The position numbers were made by a program, and so were the translations under genes. A stretch of 64,000 nucleotides of DNA, from assembly GCA_001600055.1 (NCBI GenBank), contig BCIV01000006.1:974377-1038376 (forward strand), read 5' to 3'. Shown piece after piece: positions 34,925 through 45,182 of the stretch. Every line of letters begins with the position of its first letter. Positions within the stretch are counted from its first letter, which is position 1. The DNA comes from Filobasidium wieringae (Eukaryota; Basidiomycota; Tremellomycetes; Filobasidiales; Filobasidiaceae). The notes beneath the pieces were generated by a model. That model did not search any database and was not told the DNA's origin. It saw only the letters and a program-made list of their open reading frames with translations.

Positions 34925-36317
34925 ATGTCTGCTTCATCAAGAATCGCGGTCCTGTTCCAAAAAGCGCCTCTCCCTGTTCTAGGCGGGGTTGTCAAACCTC
35001 CTAAACCTAACGGTGAGCTGTATTGCCATGGTCCAAGCTGGGATATACTCATACACCGGGGAATACAGGTTATCGAGATAGCTCGGCCGATATAGCTTTC
35101 AATCTCCGTTCTTCTGGTTGGAACGTGATCACTCCTGTGAACAATCCCGACCCCACAGTAGAATCGGATTGGTCTTTCGGTGATACGGAAGAAGGTGTAC
35201 TCGAGGCTTTTAGAGCCGGGGCGAACATCTTATGGGCCAACACTACACTACATTCTACTTGTTCCTTGGTCGCTCTCAAGGACAAACTTCCGGCGGATCT
35301 GAGATTCGTTGGACAAAACCCGTTTGATTTCGAAAAGTATGAAGATAAAGCTTGGCTCAACGATTGGCTGAATCAGGGGGAATTGGAAGGATGGTTCCCG
35401 AGATCTTGGCTTATTCGGAATACCGAGTCGGAGCAGCTGAAGAGCGTGGAACTACCTGCCGTTGTGAAGCCTGTCAGAGGTAGGGGTAGCCATGGAGTCA
35501 GCTTGGTTAGGACGTATGATGATCTGGTTCAAAGGGCGAATGAGCTTTGGTCGGAGAGTGATTTCGTCCTGATCGAGGTGAGTTGCCCGTGGGGTATTCC
35601 TGAACGACGGTATCATCCTTCTAGGTTGTCTGACCGAGGTCGCTATTTCTGACAGGCATACTGTCCTGACGAAGAGATTACTATTACCATCATGCCACCA
35701 GGCACTTACAAGGTACCGTTTCAGCAATACATTACAAGCTACTCGACGTATTGATCAATCGTCTCTCAGGATGTCGGTCGCAAAGACAAGCACTGGGCCT
35801 TGCCCGTTGTGACCAGGTTCAATCACAAAGACGGCAAGTCTCTCTTACGAGCTGGTCCAAACCTTTACTGAAGTCAACCCGATTCTTTACGTTCGTCAGG
35901 TATCGCACCATACAACGGGGTCGTCCCAGTCTCCTCAAACTCTGAAGTAGTTAGCAAGGCGGCTCACGAACGGGACAAGCACTACCGAGATATCCAGGAT
36001 CGAACCGCTCTCGTTGGAGACAGGCTTAAGTGCCTGGCACCTGTTAGAGTGGATTGCAGAAGGAAAGAACCTGGCGGCAAGTTTTATATGTTTGATATCA
36101 ACATGAAACCGGTCGGTCCTCGTCGTTACTAGTAGCTGTAATCATCGACTGACGTAGGGGACCGACTTTGAATTAGAACGCGACAGGTCCAGGTCGACCG
36201 GGAAGGGACGATCAAGCTTCTCTGGTACTTTTAGCAGCCAGGGAGGTCGGATGGGATTATCCTACTCTTTTGGAACAGACGATCAGACAAGCTCGGAAAT
36301 TGAGGGATGTTTTGTAG
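34925..36317 (+). CDS. ATP-grasp enzyme, D-alanine-D-alanine-ligase-like
   Basis: The N-terminal part (MSASSRIAVLFQKAPLPV, then GYRDSSADIAFNLRSSGWNV) resembles the pre-ATP-grasp domain. The ATP-grasp core shows ELPAVVKPVRGRGSHGV (nucleotide-binding loop), FVLIEAYCPDEEITI, KDKHWALPVVTRFNHKDG and KFYMFDINMKP with the metal-binding acidic/Asn residues. It ends EQTIRQARKLRDVL. Fungi have no D-Ala-D-Ala peptidoglycan, so the substrate is unknown; the family ligates a carboxylate to an amine. Several short introns. Its last 35 bases have a diverged copy near 39775 (see repeat entry). Confidence 0.78.
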
Positions 36318-36335
36318 ATGTATGACGTGTAAATA
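36300..36335 (+). repeat. Repeat copy A (end of ATP-grasp gene)
   Basis: TTGAGGGATGTTTTGTAGAT and the following TATGACGTGTAAATAC match, with a few substitutions, the stretch at 39775-39811. Here it encodes the ligase-like C-terminus KLRDVL and its stop. Confidence 0.7.
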
Positions 36336-36553
36336 CTACTTCCGCAGACCGCCAAGAGACTTTTGTACGCGTATCAGATTGCCTCCATCGAAGAAGCTTC
36401 CGAAATCGGACCTGCGTACCTGCTTCCGTACCTGTATTTCCTACACACGCAATTGGCAATTTTCCTTGTGCTCTCCTCTTGCATCTTGATCGTCTTCCAT
36501 GTCTTGCATCACAACCTTCAGAGATTGATGCTTGATGCTTGCTGCTTGCAAGG

Positions 36554-37705
36554 ATGTCTGAAACCCACTCTGAAGAGCAGCACTCCTCGCGGGCTGTTAC
36601 AGCTTTAGCTATACTTGGTGCTGTGAGTGACAACGTAGGTCGTGTGATTTCGCCCACGACTCACTCTGAGCCATAACTAGGTAGCATGGTCGCTACAGGT
36701 GAGTTCTACGAGTTGCGGTTCTGACTTCCCTGCTGATATGACTGTCCAGCTCGTCCCACAGATCTGGTTGAACTACAAACGGTCCTCGACCGAAGGTCTC
36801 CATTCGTCAATGATGATTCTATGGGCAGCTGCAGGATTACCACTCGGCATTCATAACATCTTGAGCCATCAGCATATCGCTCTTCAGGTGCAAGCTCAGA
36901 TCCTCACCGGTCTTAGTCTTATAACTTGGTCCCAGACGATGCATTACGGGAAGGTCAGTCGACTGTCGTCGTGCTCTCTCAGTCAAACTCGAATTGATCA
37001 AGTCTATGATAATGCTACAGGGATGGAGCAAGCTACGATCGATCTTGGTTACGGGAGGCTTGATGCTCGGATTTGCAGGTATCGAAGCAGCCTTTGTGGT
37101 AGGGTTCAAGGTGAGGTCATATCAGGTGCTTTCACCTTCATCCCATGTTGACGTTGCTCCTTCCTTTCGTATTAGTACGGGCGGGTCTCTAGCCAAACGA
37201 GAGAACACTTCATACTCGGTTCCGCAATCATAGCAGCTGTAGGTTTATCTTTGGGGGTCCTTCGACATTATTTGGATATCTACAAGGAACGCACGGTCCG
37301 TGGAATAAGCTGGGGTTTCGTCTTCCTTGATGCCTTTGGTGATCTCACATCCCTCCTTGCAATCGGTGAGTTGTCTTTTCGATCGCGACTCCCGATCCAA
37401 TCTGTTGACGAAGATGGTCCATTCAAGTCCTACGTTCTCCCTTGGATCCGTACGCTACGGGTATCTACGCGTCTGAGCTGGCTCTCTGGGTAGGAATCAT
37501 GACTGCCGGTCTCGTATATAACGGCATTCCTGCCCTTCAGCGACGATTCGGAAAGCACTCCTCAGCGACAGATGGAATCCCAGACGCGGAATCGCCTCCA
37601 AGCGTTCGAAGTGACAGTGTCCGGAGTGAGATGTCGGCCTTCAGAGCTATTCGTACGGAGATCAGTAGTCTTCCTAGGTATCGTATGCAGGCCAGACGGG
37701 CTTGA
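36554..37705 (+). CDS. PQ-loop repeat membrane protein
   Basis: Seven-helix protein of the PQ-loop/cystinosin/SWEET-related class, usually a lysosomal or vacuolar transporter. Exon 1 ends ALAILGA, an 18-nt micro-exon (36681-36698) encodes VAWSLQ, and exon 3 begins LVPQIWLNYKRSSTEG, so the first PQ motif is assembled across two introns. Later spans are SMMILWAAAGLPLGI, ILVTGGLMLGFAGIEAAFVVG, FILGSAIIAAVGLSLGVL and ASELALWVGIMTAGLVYNG. The second PQ-like segment is RGISWGFVFLDAFGD. The acceptor before SPLDPYATG is the least certain. The tail is hydrophilic. Confidence 0.82.
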
Positions 37706-37879
37706 CGGCGACAACAGAGAGATAAGCGACGATGCACTCAAAGTCACGTGATCAAATCCCTAAGCGAAGTGGAGGTTGTTTGTTAGTTTGTTAGGTGAGT
37801 TAGTGGACTCGTCTAAATGGTTTTTGCTTATCGAACAACTTGAACACAGTTCCCGATTCTTGTATATAGCTCTATCAGC

Positions 37880-39651
37880 ATGACAATTATAAGACTAAGC
37901 AACAGGATACGAATCTCCCTGCTCGCCTCGGTCTTGTTCATCTCGACCATCGCTTACTTCCATGATCTGAAGGTGGAATTCTACGGCTTCGAGTCGAAGG
38001 CTATAGACAACACGCAGCAAACGTGGTGCAGCGCGGATGACATTGCAAACGGGTACTGGGTCGAGTCGAATCCCATAACGTCGCTTAAGGAATTGCAAGA
38101 GAAGTACTTTCATAGCGTGAATCGAGTTTCTCATTCCTGTTCGAGACCCACGGATTCTGATTGGCCAACCTTGCTATTCTAGCACAATCGTCGTTTAAGA
38201 TGCGATGCCGATCCCGCAACGTTCGGTCCTGGTCAAACTGAGAAAGAGGCTGGAGACTTGCGGACCATGAAGATGGCTACTCCTACTTTCATGCCCAGAG
38301 GGGAATGTCTCTCTAGGCAGACCTCGTGGGAAAGTATGGTGAAGATGCTGTTGAGGATGCCCACAGGATTAACGTGAGTAGTCTCACGCCATGAAAATGG
38401 GTCCTCTAAACTGACGACCATCACTCGTCCGATAGGATCATCAGAGGTAGGTACGATCTCGCCCATGTGTCGAAGAATGTGCGATGACGAGCTGCAACCA
38501 TCGATTTGTAGATTCCATCGGACAACAATTGATAGGAACCTTTGAAAACATGCTGCTTACACCGGATGGACTTATCAATTCGGCTTCAAACTCGACTTGG
38601 GATAGGATCATCTACTTGGATAAATCTAGACCGGAAACGTACGCGCTTTTGAAAGAGGCCGGTGTAACGGAGCAGAGGTTGGAATTGCCTCTCGTTCAAC
38701 ATTGGCGAACCCATCATCTCGGAAACGAAACCGATCTTGGGGCGGCCTTTTCACATATCGAGAGTTACGTCCGGAGACCATACGACCCAGTCGAATGGCT
38801 CGAAATGTACAAGGAGCATCTTCAGAGGATGTCGGGATCTAGCATCTTACTCGACGAAACCGTCAAGCCTGAAGACTCTGTTATGATCGTACAGACGGGC
38901 CCTCATTGGACCGAAGGGGAGTTGGGTAAAGGTATGGCGGATGATGATGCGATGACCGGATTCCAGAATATGGTAAGCTGTGCGAGGTGAACTCTATTTA
39001 CGCACGTCGCTGACGATAACGCTAAAGGTCGATATCACCGAAGCTCGATTGCGGTCGCTTGACAGCCCTGTCAACGTGTTTTGGAAATCGATCGCTTCGC
39101 CCCACATCGATTGTGCAGCAGCTACCCATTGTAAGCTTCCAGATCGCCTAGACCGTGCCCACAGCTCAACGTCCCTTTCGCAGTCGATAACAATCGTGAA
39201 GACATCTCTTCCATTGTGGATACAAACAAACCCGCACCTTTCAACCAGTAAGTACCTCGATCATGACGTAGTTATAGGGTTTGGAGTTGATCATGTTTGG
39301 TACCTCAGCAACCGCATGTCCATGATGAACGAGTACCTGTATTCGAAATTCTTGTCAGAAAGACCTCCTAAATCTTGGTGGTCCCGGCTCGGGTTACAGG
39401 CTCCGACGTCGTCGGAACCTATTCGACTCGTTGATGTTTGGCCCCTCTCTGTGAAGAGGCCCGAAGCGCATACCGTACCGCATAAGAACGACTGTCTGCA
39501 TTTCTGTGAAACAGGCGTACCCAACGAGTGGTTCAAGGTGAGTTGCGCCTTCACCGTTCGTCCGAGTGACTACTGATGGATCGTCTGCCAGCTTTTTTGG
39601 CATATGGTACTGGAGAATGCCAAGAACGAGGATTACGAGTACAGATCGTAG
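37880..39651 (+). CDS. PC-esterase/TBL-like acyltransferase-family protein (type II membrane)
   Basis: The N-terminal anchor IRISLLASVLFISTIAYF suggests a Golgi type II protein. After TWCSADDIANGYWVES and HNRRLRCDADPATFGP the first catalytic block IIRDSIGQQL (family GDS-type Asp-Ser) is reached. It is built from an 11-nt micro-exon at 38436-38446. The C-terminal block DCLHFCETGVPNEWFKLFWHM matches the family DxxHWCLPGVPDxWNELL. Related proteins O-acetylate or de-acetylate wall or capsule glycans (plant TBL, cryptococcal Cas1 N-domain; family knowledge). Introns also fall near 39130-39180 and 39245-39305, where HFDNNREDISSIVDTNK and FNHNRMSMMNEYLY are joined. Stop at 39649-39651. Confidence 0.8.
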
Positions 39652-40194
39652 CTCGATAAAGACGTTGTATAGACACGCGCATGCACAGGCATTGGCGCAA
39701 CTCGCATGATGAAACCTCCCTCGAGCCGGACCTACGAGAAGCAGGATTTCCAGGCGATCAAAGAAGCTTGTCACTTGAGGGATGTCTTGGAGACGCATGA
39801 CGTGTAAATACCTTGAACAATCCGGACTCGCACGGTTAAACGCGGAACATCGAGTTTGTGGTTTGACGATCGCCAACTAGCTGTTTACCATCTTGATTTG
39901 TGTTTGTTAAGCCATCTAAAGTATCTCAATCATTTTAAGCTTCAAGTTGAGCACAGGTAGATGTGAAGAAATGTAAAATCCCCTTGGCGTCCCGAAAGCA
40001 AGTCATCTTTGGGATCTACGACTCCAGACCTCGGCGTACTCTGACCCGTAGCAGTTGCACCTCCGCGATTACCCGACCCGAGCGAGTACATATACATTAC
40101 GCCTGAACCAATGCGCACCGATTGTCCACCAAGCCCTTGGTGCTCGCTCTTCAATCGCACTCCTTCTGCTTGCCGAAACTTGGCCAAGTCTGAC
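39652..40194. other. Intergenic stretch with a gene-tail duplicate
   Basis: Holds repeat copy B (39775-39811). A short frame before it (MMKPPSSRTYEKQ, from 39707) ends KEACHLRDVLETHDV, close to the C-terminus of the ATP-grasp gene 3.5 kb upstream. No complete gene is seen. Confidence 0.45.
39775..39811 (+). repeat. Repeat copy B (diverged)
   Basis: CTTGAGGGATGTCTTGGAGA and the following CGCATGACGTGTAAATAC match the end of the ATP-grasp gene (36300-36335) with about six differences. The stop of copy A is a GGA codon here, and the frame continues a few codons to TAA. Confidence 0.7.
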
Positions 40195-41750
40195 ATGAGC
40201 AACAATATCCTTCTTTTCGGCGCTGGAGCGTAAGTAGAAAAAGGTCAATCTCGCAGGACCGTCGATCCGACAAGTTGTTTGTGTTCTCTGCAGTATCGGA
40301 TCCGTATATGCAGCCATCCTGATTCTATCCAAGCAATGCAAGGTATACGTGGTAGCTCGGTCCAATTACGAGGTGTTGAAGTCCAAGGTAAAGATGGGAT
40401 CAGACGGAAAGGTATTGATCTGGGAGCCGATCACTTCGATTCGTTTTAGGGTCTCAATATGAAATCCAGCAAGTTCGGTGATCACGAAGGATTGAGTTTC
40501 GAGGCTGGTACGTACGACTATGACCGTATTCCCCTCTCTCAAGATAATGACTCTCCCTTGATTTAGTTTATAGAACGTGTGAAGAGGCAGCGGATTCTGG
40601 AGTGAACTTCGATTACGGTAAGTCAGAGTTCGACCCTCTCAAACGGATTCTTATACTGAGTAGCGCGCTTCATGTGCAGTGATCTGCAGCAATAAAGCCT
40701 TACTGGATGCTTCTCCCTCTCTTGCCGAGAATATCCAACCAGTCATTAAAGATAACACAGCCATAGTCCTCCTACAGAACGGGGTTGGCGCAGAAGAGCC
40801 CTTGCATTCAGCTTTTCCGAAAAACACTGTCATCTCCGCCGTCGTAAGTAACCGGACGCTATGTCTGTTTCGGAAGCGTTGTGCAAGAATCTTTGTCATA
40901 CAGGTCTGGACTGGTGCCAAAATCATTGGTAACGGGCATGTCGAACAGTTCAATCGAGAGGCCTTGACCATCGGTGTCGATTGGAACAAGAGGCTCAAAC
41001 AGGACGAAGAACAAACTCGACTGGACAAGCTTGTCCGAGCGTTACGAGCTGCTCAGGGGGAGTGCAACACGGTCGACGACATTCAGAGCGAGAGATGGGT
41101 CAAGGTCATCTGGTAAGACTTTGCGCATAAGGATGACGTGCATGATTTGTAATTGATAGATTGCTTCGGTCTCGTTGAAGGAATGCTTGCTGGTAAGCGT
41201 TTTGACGAGTGGATGTTCCGTGATCCAGACTAAGATACGCCTCGGCATCAGGAATGCTGTAACGACCGCAACTCAATTACGAACGAATCGATTCCTTGAT
41301 TCGTCGCCGTACGCCCTACAACTGTCCCGATCCATCATGGGAGAGGTAGTCCAGGTCGCTAAGGCCAAAGGGCTCAACGTTCCAGAAGGAACGGTAGACA
41401 AGCTTATTCTACAATGCACCAGCGTCAAAGAAGGTTTACCAAGTTCCATGCTATACGATTACCTTGCTGGGAGGCCGATGGAGGTGGAGGTAAGCTTCGA
41501 TCCATTGTACCAGAATCGCCGAAATAATTATCTGACCATGATTTACAAAGGTCATTCTTGGTACACCGCTAAAGGAAGGGACCCGGTTGGGAATCGAATT
41601 ACCTTCTCTGACGGCGTAAGTAGGGTGTGCTCTGATCTGCTAAATGATGGGACGATGTTGATCTACGTTTCCACGGATCCACAAAGTCTGTACAGTATTG
41701 TCAAAGCGTTGGATTGGAAGAATCTCCATCCCGAAGAAGCTAAGATCTGA
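40195..41750 (+). CDS. Ketopantoate-reductase-like (ApbA/PanE) oxidoreductase
   Basis: NADP-dependent reductase. The Rossmann motif ILLFGAGAIGSVYA starts the protein and is interrupted by an intron after GAG. VARSNYEVLKSKG, VICSNKA, IVLLQNGVGAEE and NTVISAVV follow. The C-terminal ApbA domain carries SERWVKVIWNAVTTATQL (catalytic Lys and Asn), PSSMLYDYLAGRPMEVE (family SSMLQDxxxGRxxE) and GIELPSLTAIYSIVKALD. Length after splicing is about 350 residues, normal for fungal homologues. Could act in pantothenate synthesis or as an orphan 2-keto-acid reductase. Confidence 0.88.
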
Positions 41751-42646
41751 TCAACGACTAAGATATCATTTGTAAAAACGGATCATCATTACTTCATTAT
41801 CTTGATCATCCGAGAAAGCACGATTTGCCTCCGACATGTTACTTGTGTTCCGTCCTTGTATCGAAAGTTGAACTGCCCGAAACATTCATCTCTGTGATAC
41901 GTTCACGATCATAGATTCTTTTCATCAGGCAGGCTGTTGGCCTTTTGGATGTCGCGTGCCGACAAGTGATTGACATTCAATTTTGCCGATGTTGAGCTTC
42001 CGTCAGGGTTGAACCTCCACAAACCATACCATGACTGATGACGCCGAACGACCTGCTATGCACACCGCACGCGCGAATCCGCGGACGCGCGCTCGTCAAC
42101 CGGCGCGATCTCAACTATCCACACATCAATTGCACGAGCCCAGTCCCGTATGAATGTGTAAGATACTATTCACGGTGTCCTCTTCCACCCAATTCTTGCC
42201 CTTCGAGAGTGTAGCTCGTAGCAGGTCAGTCTTCTTGCCGTAAACTACGATACCCCACACCCCGGTTGGATGTTCATGCCTCCATAACAAATCACCCCTG
42301 CTTATTGCGGGCTATCGACAATTGCTGCATCAGGAAGTTTTAGGTTTAACCATATTGATGATCAGCCCAAGTATAGATAGACGGCTTTGAGTCCAAAGCC
42401 GAAAATTCTATAAATAAGTATCGATGTTTTGCACATGGTTTTGCGCATGAAAATGAGTCAATCACAAGCTGTTCGTGTGTAACGAGGTGAAGGGCGCGCG
42501 TCTTCGATCTTGTGTGCACGCGATATAGTTGAGAATTTTAAACCCAAATGATACAAATACATGGTGATATGTAATCTGTAGCTCCAAAGTTTGGTAACTC
42601 TTCTCCCTTTACTTTCCGGATCACAAGCAAAATCATAAAGCCATAG
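41751..42646. other. Long intergenic region, no supported gene
   Basis: About 900 bp between two convergent genes. Rich in short CpG-containing palindromes around 42060-42110 (for example CCGCGG and GCGCGC). No frame with recognisable features is present. Confidence 0.4.
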
Positions 42647-44822
42647 CTACAGTGGGTATCTGAAACCGTTTGCAATTTGAGTCTCGTTCGGGCCGGAATG
42701 TCCCATAGGATCTCCTCGTTCCAGCTTCTGGTTTTGTCTGCGCAAGTAGAAGTACGTAGCGGTGGCAAAACCGATCGCGACTACCGCGGCGGCCAGATTC
42801 ACCGAAAAAGCAACGAGGTATCGAGGAGGTGACTTGTAAAGGTAGGCCTGCGAAATCGTCGTTTCCCGTGAGTTTTCAAGAAAGATAGCTTTTCAGGAGT
42901 GTTAAACTTACAGTCCAGATGTTGGGGGTATTACTGATAGCGTTGATGAGTGATAACACCACGGCCCGCTTTATGGCAGGACCGACAGTACTGCCGGAGA
43001 TCCAGGACAGCGTGCAGATTGCACTAGAAGATAAGGTTCAGTCACTGCGACCAAGAACAGACAACTTGAAATCTCACCTTGCGTAGAATGACGCAGGCAT
43101 CAGCATCATCGCCACATAGCGAGGCGCAGTCTTTGTGGTCGTTACCGCAAGGATATTGGCAAGTACAGTAACAACCAATGGACACGCAATGTGTAAGAAG
43201 CGCTGAAAGTTCGGCTCTTGAGGTCAGCAAAGCCAAGAAAATTAATCGATGTTCGCTCAACGTACTTCCTGTGTTCGATCGGAGTGCAAGCCGTTCAAAA
43301 TGATGACGAAGACGCAAAGCACGAAAGGTGCTAGGTAAGGAATGTACCATTAGACAATCTCTCAAAGAAAGCGTTAGATAAGAACTCACGAGCTGTCAGA
43401 CAGTACGTAATGTTCCGGGAATATCCCAATGTCTTCACAACCGAAGGGAAGAAGTTATTGACAGCGGCTGCGATGTATCTATCGTTGTCGAGGAACGCGC
43501 GGTGAGCCCAGCGGCGCGGCATTGTTCAAGCAGACCTTCACGTACGTTGTCATAAGGATACCGCATAATAGCCAGGTCTTGGGATCTGTAATAGCCATAA
43601 CAAAGCCTTTCAAAGCGGAGATCTCAGATGTGTTGTCTTTCTGGCCTCTATCGAGCTGGAGTCGATAAATCAATCGATCCTTCTCCTGAGGACTGAGAAG
43701 TCTCGCTTTCTGTGGCGTATCAGGAAGAATGAACATGCAGATGAATGCGATCCCGACAGTAGCGACGCCTTCTACAAGACTGCGAAAGAATGAGCAAATC
43801 TTAGTCGTTGGACACCCTCAGAAGCTATCAGACTTACAATAGCCATCTCCATCCTTGCAAGCCGTGAGCGCCATCGAGCTCTAAAATAGCTATAGCTAAA
43901 AGAGGTCCGAAAGCGTTTCCGAGCTGGGAACCACTGTACAAAAGCGCAGTACGAAGGGCAAATTGCTTTTTCCTGGCCAATTTGATAACAGGTTAGAATT
44001 TTCCTTTATCTGTGTGCTCAGCTGGACTCACGTATACCAGCAACTGAGATAGAAGATCGCTCCCGGAAACTGTCATTTGCAAAGGTTCAGGATAATCCAC
44101 GAAGATTTAGTCCGTGCCGGATCACCCACGAAAACGGCTTCGGTGATACCAAGCGCTACTCTGCAGAACATCAGTCCGATGTAATTGTGAATCGCTGCAG
44201 TGAGTGCGGATACGACGCCCCAAACAGCAGTTGCGCAGCAGATGTACAGCGCTGGCCTGGATATCTTGCCGATAATCATGTTGGAAGGGACCTGGAACCC
44301 AATGTAACCGACGAAAAGGATTGAAATCACGCTGTTGTATTGCTCAGTCGAGATGTTGAGGTCTTCTGTCAGACCGGCCAGTTTCGCAGAGGCGATATTC
44401 TGGAGGTCGAGCTCGGATCAGTACACGACTGCTGCATTTCTAGCTATCGAATATACCTGACGATCCAGGTAGTTGAGGATGTCCGATCACGTCAAAGATA
44501 AGTCACACCATTTCCATGATGCATGTCAGTACGACCCGGCTGCTCACAAAGGAGGATGAGAACCTATTTGCCAACCCAGCTATCAGTCGGAGTTCACCTC
44601 GAGGTTTCGGGATTCACTTACAGGCATAATGATAAAGTCGATTCTCGTTGTGATCCGCTTGTCCATGATTGAGATATCGTCCCCCGACACGCCTCGCAAC
44701 GAGTCGGGCACGGCTATGTCATAGTTGTCGTGGGGCGTGTCCAGCGGTTGAGAGAACTCATCGTGTTCGACCCATGACTTGTCTTTCTCGTCAGACATCG
44801 GATTGTTACTAGGTAAGCTCAT
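42647..44822 (-). CDS. MFS transporter, Dal5/anion:cation symporter type, with a suspect splice site
   Basis: Twelve-span permease for organic anions or sugar acids. Landmarks: KRITTRIDFIIMPVLILL, ILNYLDRQNIASAKLAGL, YNSVISILFVGYIGFQVPSN, GLMFCRVALGITEA, FFPGAIFYLSCWYT and QLGNAFGPLLAIAIL. The second half has EGVATVGIAFICMFILPDTP and SWISGSTVGPAIKRAV. Most introns have standard ends. The one that should join LILL(Y) to ILNYLDRQ has GG (44484-44483) where AG is expected, with no other AG nearby. The protein ends NGFRYPL and TAG. ACS-family members carry allantoate, pantothenate or, in bacteria, galactonate, so a sugar-acid substrate would fit this cluster. Confidence 0.82.
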
Positions 44823-45182
44823 CGATAGGGTAAGTCAGAACTTTTTAACCGTTTGGATGAATGATATCGACAACTCATGACTTCCTCATGTCGAACACCT
44901 TGTGAAACAGGTTTTATAATCACCAGAGCGCGCGCGAGAGCTTGATCAAACTGAATGTGGGGCCTCAACCTTAGCCGTGAATATCCGAAGATCACGAGGC
45001 CGCTCGGCTCATGAAGACCGATGCCAATAATACCCTTGTGCGACACGCCGAGGCACTCGGTAACTTCGGGCCGATGGATGGTAAGCCTAGCAATTCAACC
45101 CTTGAAATGAGGAGTACAGCAATTTATTGATTCGCTTTCACAAGGTGAACAGTCTCAGACAGCCGTCCTACTGAAGCTAAAG
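44823..45182. promoter_or_regulatory. Divergent promoter, transporter / flavocytochrome b2
   Basis: 360 bp between divergent transporter and b2 starts. Contains several CCG/CGG triplets (for example CCGCTCGGC near 45000 and GGGCCGATGG near 45070) that could be half-sites for a Zn2Cys6 regulator. This is a visual impression only. Confidence 0.35.
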
